From Enterococcus raffinosus (GTDB taxonomy: Bacteria; Bacillota; Bacilli; Lactobacillales; Enterococcaceae), in the NCBI RefSeq assembly GCF_001886185.1, contig NZ_JXLA01000041.1, positions 1 through 32,897 of the forward strand: a stretch of DNA of 32,897 bases, in the 5' to 3' direction. The notes under the pieces are model-generated. The model was not told where the DNA came from. It did no database searches and saw nothing but the letters and a program-made list of their open reading frames with translations. The position numbers were made by a program, and so were the translations under genes. This document shows positions 29,529-32,897 of the stretch, piece after piece (position 1 is the stretch's first letter; each line of letters starts with the position of its first letter).

Positions 29529-31550
29529 CTAGAACATTCCTTTAGCTAATTCATAGCATTCTGTTACATTTTTTGTTTGAATGATGCTTTTAACAGCATC
29601 GGAATTTTTCGCGAATTTCAAAATATCATTCAGGTAATTGAGATGCTCATACTCATTAGGCGACGCGACAACAAATAGAACGTTGATCTCATTTTCCTCA
29701 TCAAAACAAATGCCTTCTGGACACACCAGCATAGATATCCCTAATCGATTGACACCATTCTCTGGTTTCGCATGGGCCAACGCGACATTTTTCCCTAATA
29801 CAATATACGGTCCGTATACATCCACTAGGCGGATCATCTCTTCCACGTATTCCTGATCAATCGTTTTGGTCGCTCTTAGCGGTTCTGCTGCCATCGCTAC
29901 CGCTTCACGCCAACCTAAAGGAGTTGCGGCGATTTGAATATTATGCTGGCCAATTAGTTCCGTTAAAGAATAACGGTATTCATGTTCAACTTTAATGATT
30001 GGATTAGAATGATTGACAAAATCAATGATTTCTTTCGTGATAATCGGCATTTTTTCCGATTCCACATATCGAGCAATAATATCAAACAAACCATTGATTT
30101 GCTGATCATCCGCATGGTAGCGACTTTGACTCAAAAAAAGAACGGTGGCAATTTTTTCTTTGTCTTCTTTTGTCAAAATCGGATTTACTTTGATAAAAGG
30201 AAACTCTGTGTCCAGATCAATGGTCGAGATAATGAAATCAAATTCCGATTCTTTATCCGCTATATCACTGATAGCAGAAGCGCCAACGACCTTGATCTCT
30301 GGAGATAGCTTTGTCACTTCCACCTGTAACAAATTTGAAGTTGATTGACCGCTTGGACAAACGATCAGAACTCGTTTGCTAGAGCTCTTTTCAAAAGGAT
30401 CTCTTAAATGACTCCCTAAATGCAACGTGATATTTGCGATCTCACTTTCAAATATGGGAACAAGAAAATCATTTTTTAAGGATTCACAGACGATTTTTGT
30501 TGCGGAGTAAATGCTTGAGTAATTCGTCTTAATCTCTTCCAACAATGGATTCACTGCTTGTATGGATAATTCATGATAATGGAGGGATAAACTCAAATGT
30601 AGATAAATTTCGTTGACTAACGTATCTTTATCAAATAGCGTATTATTGGTGACGACTTCAAATTTCTCAACGATCTTTTCTGATAATTTTAATAGCTCAA
30701 CATTCTTTTCTCTGTCGATTTTGAATTCGGTCGCCGATCGGGTCCCCAACAGATGCACAGTCAAGTAGAAGCGGTCATGGATCGAGAACTCCGTAAAATG
30801 TTCATCTACTTTAGCTAATTCTATCGTATCCTGAATAAAATGTAGTTCCTTAATACTGAACTCATAACGTTCATCACCGCGCCTGATGACAGAAAGAAGC
30901 GCCGCTAAAGCCAGTAGGGATTCCTCATTGTAACTACTATCTAATTCATTTGATATGATTTTTAACTTATTAAAATTTTCATTTACATCGTTGATATTCA
31001 GAAAAGTAAGCAAACGAATATCGACAAACTTTAATAGACGTTCAATGAAAAATAGGAATACCTCTCTCTTATTGATCAATTTTCCTTCGATCTGATAGCC
31101 CATTTTAGGAGAATAGCCAATCGTTAATTGATAGTTTTCCAATTCTATTTTCGTTTTCTTAATATCTGAAATGATTGTATTTCGTGAAACCTGACACATT
31201 TTTTCAATTGATTCAATCAAAATTTTTTTCTCTGGAAACATTAAGTAACAGGCAATCAAAATCACTCGCTGTTCAGGACAAAGAACCAACTCTGTTTGAC
31301 TGGACCTCAGCGTGTTCTTTAAGATTCTCTTTTCCTCTGGATCTAAAAACAGTCCTTTTTGCTCCCGAATCGAAAAATCAGAAAATCCTATTTTCTGAAA
31401 ATATTCGTAGATCACTTTCAAGTTATTATATACAGATCGTTTGGAGAGATGCGTACTATCTTGAATATCGCTAATCATTAGAGGCTCTTCGTTATCTAGT
31501 AGCATAGTGACGATTCTTACTTGGCTATCATTTAATACGAATTTTTCCAC
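29529..31550 (-). CDS. PRD-containing transcriptional activator (BglG/MtlR type)
   Basis: The 673-residue protein has two N-terminal HTH domains (ISDIQDSTHLSKRSVYNNLK; CQVSRNTIISDIKKTK), two PRD domains (about 185-390) whose His residues are phosphorylated by PTS proteins, an EIIB-like domain with CPSGQSTS (about 400), and a C-terminal EIIA domain with YGPYIVLGKNVALAHAKPE (His about 592). This is the MtlR/LicR type, which binds DNA and activates a PTS operon. GTG 31550 is the start, following AAAGGAG. It lies upstream of the gat-type operon on the same strand. The IS inserted right after its stop codon now separates the two, possibly ending read-through but leaving the operon's own promoter region. 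Confidence 0.9.
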   Translation of the reverse strand: MEKFVLNDSQVRIVTMLLDNEEPLMISDIQDSTHLSKRSVYNNLKVIYEYFQKIGFSDFSIREQKGLFLDPEEKRILKNTLRSSQTELVLCPEQRVILIACYLMFPEKKILIESIEKMCQVSRNTIISDIKKTKIELENYQLTIGYSPKMGYQIEGKLINKREVFLFFIERLLKFVDIRLLTFLNINDVNENFNKLKIISNELDSSYNEESLLALAALLSVIRRGDERYEFSIKELHFIQDTIELAKVDEHFTEFSIHDRFYLTVHLLGTRSATEFKIDREKNVELLKLSEKIVEKFEVVTNNTLFDKDTLVNEIYLHLSLSLHYHELSIQAVNPLLEEIKTNYSSIYSATKIVCESLKNDFLVPIFESEIANITLHLGSHLRDPFEKSSSKRVLIVCPSGQSTSNLLQVEVTKLSPEIKVVGASAISDIADKESEFDFIISTIDLDTEFPFIKVNPILTKEDKEKIATVLFLSQSRYHADDQQINGLFDIIARYVESEKMPIITKEIIDFVNHSNPIIKVEHEYRYSLTELIGQHNIQIAATPLGWREAVAMAAEPLRATKTIDQEYVEEMIRLVDVYGPYIVLGKNVALAHAKPENGVNRLGISMLVCPEGICFDEENEINVLFVVASPNEYEHLNYLNDILKFAKNSDAVKSIIQTKNVTECYELAKGMF

Positions 31551-31622
31551 TTCTAGAAACTCCTTTCATTTTCTGTTTCAATAGATTAAATAATCTACAG
31601 ATCCTATACGACACGCACTCAG

Positions 31623-31763
31623 GTGTTGAAATTCAAAGAAAAGCTGACTACTATTTTAGAATTAAAATGCAGTGGTTTTCTCTGCCATGATTGCGGACAA
31701 ACATTTTCTGCGAAATCGGACTTAGTTGATGAACACCATCAACTAACATTGAAAGTATTTTAA
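31623..31763 (+). pseudogene. ISL3-family transposase remnant (zinc-ribbon region)
   Basis: A short frame reads LKCSGFLCHDCGQTFSAKSD and LVDEHHQLTLKVF before TAA. It matches the N-terminal CxxC zinc ribbon of ISL3-type transposases (usual form RFxCxxCxKTFSAxTxxVxKHCxIS). About 45 codons survive, with no start and none of the DDE region. Confidence 0.65.
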
Positions 31764-31770
31764 TAAATGA

Positions 31771-31786
31771 AAAATTTTGCTATAAT
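31771..31786 (+). promoter_or_regulatory. Extended -10 promoter of the small Cys protein gene
   Basis: TTTGCTATAAT contains a TGN extension and a consensus TATAAT (31781-31786), 38 bp before the ATG. No good -35 is at normal spacing. Confidence 0.5.
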
Positions 31787-31824
31787 TTTTCTCAAATAAA
31801 AATACAATTTGAGGTGACTACATT

Positions 31825-32031
31825 ATGCGATATTTTATTTGTGACAAAAAAGCCAATTATAAAGGACAGCATTTAGTGCACACCTTGTTTTGTCCTTCTC
31901 TCCCTCATGAAAACCGCAGACAAATTGTAGGGAGATTTGATAACTGTAAACAAGCTATTGAATATTTGTACAGTCTTAACAAAGATACTGGTTTTAAATT
32001 TATTGGTTGCAAACGATGCAATCAATCATGA
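31825..32031 (+). CDS. Small cysteine-containing protein, function unknown
   Basis: The 68-residue protein begins MRYFICDKKANYKGQHLVHT, has four cysteines (C6, C23 in FCPSLP, C41 in DNCKQAIEYL) and ends with the pair CKRC, plus two His. This could bind a metal. GAGGTG lies 8 nt before the ATG, an extended -10 precedes it and a strong terminator follows, so it is a complete small transcription unit. I do not recognise a characterised family. Cytoplasmic, basic. Confidence 0.7.
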   Translation: MRYFICDKKANYKGQHLVHTLFCPSLPHENRRQIVGRFDNCKQAIEYLYSLNKDTGFKFIGCKRCNQS

Positions 32032-32066
32032 TCTGAACATATCGATTAAATGTAAGTAAAATTATC

Positions 32067-32095
32067 GAACATCTTTTTGTTAGATGTTCTTTTTT
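32067..32095 (+). terminator. Terminator after the small Cys protein gene
   Basis: GAACATCT, a 7-nt loop and AGATGTTC form an 8-bp stem followed by six T residues. Confidence 0.9.
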
Positions 32096-32897
32096 GTAAT
32101 TTATTTTACACATCTCTATTCTATCCAACTAAAAACGTTATTTCGAGTATATGATTCATTAATAATCTAAGTTAACTAAATCGCTATTTTTTTATACTAT
32201 ATTAATATCATTTTTTAAAACCTCAGTTGTTGTGGTGGTTATCTAACTTATTTATCACCGCTATTTGCTTATTTCCTATTTTTTATAAGCATCAAGATAA
32301 ATCACTATTAATTGCAAAATTATAATACACGACATCTGAAATAATGCTACTCAATAGTGTTTTGCCATTTTGTTATGCTTTACAAATACAAAAGATAAAA
32401 AAACATCTTTTACAGCGATTTTCTTTACTTTTTGCGAACATCTCGAATTGTATTTATGCCATTTAATATCAGTATTTCTTTGTTTACCTTATCAATTTCT
32501 ATTTTCCCATCAATTTGAAACTTAGAAAGATTTTTCATATTCTTAATTATCTAAATGGCGGATTTGTATCATCAAATAAGGCCATCTGCTGTTGTTGATA
32601 TTTCACTCCTGCACTTGATAAAATTTACTTGAAAGTAAGGGTTAAAACATGCCGTTTTACTATTTTAATAACTATGTGGATAATCACTATCGACATGAGT
32701 TGCATACGGAAAGCAGTTCATGTCGTAGATAGGTTTAATTTGTTTTGTCTCTATGAAAATCATTCTATGATTTGATACTAACACCTGTTTCTTCTGAATA
32801 ACTTGAACTGAACATTATTTAGTTCTCTAAACAAAATTAGAGGTATCTAATAAATTCATTTTGTTAACTTAATGTCTGCCGATCATTTCTAAAACCT
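32096..32897. other. AT-rich region with only very short or degraded ORFs
   Basis: No full gene. On the minus strand a 25-codon open stretch ends GVKYQQQQMALFDDTNPPFR at 32547, which looks like a real protein tail, but it is stopped upstream at 32625-32627. Eight bp after it begins a 37-codon ORF (32538-32425). An interrupted inverted repeat (GACATGA/TCATGTC with flanking CTATC/GATAG) lies at about 32688-32732. On the plus strand 32227-32326 a hydrophobic stretch (LLWWLSNLFITAICLFPIFY) has no start codon. Confidence 0.4.
32425..32538 (-). CDS. 37-residue ORF, possible peptide or gene scrap
   Basis: It reads MKNLSKFQIDGKIEIDKVNK, EILILNG and INTIRDVRKK, then TAA. The shape (charged, leader-like MKNLxKFxxI start, LNG where double-glycine leaders have GG, basic RxVRKK end) recalls bacteriocin or pheromone precursors, but the ribosome site is weak and no export or receptor gene is nearby. 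It may equally be chance or the end of a lost gene. Confidence 0.25.
   Translation of the reverse strand: MKNLSKFQIDGKIEIDKVNKEILILNGINTIRDVRKK

Noticed and set aside
27940-29532. CTAG as proven target duplication of the IS
   Set aside because: CTAG is short and palindromic, and the IS tips next to it do not match each other; kept only as a possibility.
32641-32897. CRISPR repeat or tracrRNA-like sequence near the right edge (TCTAAAAC)
   Set aside because: Only one short match, no repeated units or spacers and no cas gene in the window.

Overview
The window looks like chromosome of a low-GC lactic acid bacterium, most likely Enterococcus. The supporting signs are strong AGGAGG-type ribosome sites, several PTS operons, cre-like sites, a Tn916-type integration module and an IS1182-family insertion sequence. 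The species cannot be fixed from the sequence alone.

Region 1 (1-5170) holds the 3' end of a membrane protein gene, two neighbouring genes broken by point mutations (a DJ-1/PfpI protein and an Lrp/AsnC regulator), an RsgA GTPase fused to a C-terminal RNHCP zinc domain, a small AhpD-like protein, and a LacI-type regulator followed by a VOC protein. A perfect 16-bp palindrome lies in the regulator's own promoter.

Region 2 (5170-10510) is a three-gene operon for a NAD(H)-linked [FeFe] hydrogenase: a NuoE-like subunit, a NuoF-like flavoprotein with extra FeS domains, and the H-cluster subunit. A Rex-like site and a promoter precede it. It shares a bidirectional terminator with a convergent gene for an ECF S-component-like membrane protein. 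No HydE, HydF or HydG maturase gene is present.

Region 3 (10690-19270) is a leftward catabolic operon under a GntR/UTRA regulator: PTS EIIC, small membrane protein, MupG-like (DUF871) protein, metal-dependent amidohydrolase, DgaE-type ammonia lyase, DgaF-type KDGP aldolase and a KDG kinase. The order suggests uptake and phosphorylation of an amino-sugar or amino-sugar-acid conjugate, cleavage, deacetylation, deamination to KDGP, and aldol cleavage to pyruvate and glyceraldehyde-3-phosphate. A DUF1349 gene diverges from the regulator.

Region 4 (19330-23040) is the orphan integration end of a Tn916-like element (sigma factor, HTH protein, excisionase-like protein, integrase) with no conjugation genes, next to remnants of an aldo/keto reductase gene and a cutC gene.

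Region 5 (23067-31550) is a second leftward PTS operon: EIIA-like protein, EIIA, EIIB and galactitol-type EIIC, then a Gfo/Idh oxidoreductase and an AgaS-type SIS isomerase/deaminase, formerly ending in cutC. Its PRD/EIIB/EIIA regulator lies upstream, now separated from it by an IS1182-type element whose transposase carries an amber stop.

Region 6 (31551-32897) holds an ISL3 transposase remnant, a small Cys-containing protein gene with its own promoter and terminator, and about 800 bp of AT-rich sequence with at most degraded or very short ORFs. The window therefore mixes intact metabolic operons with several genes in early decay.
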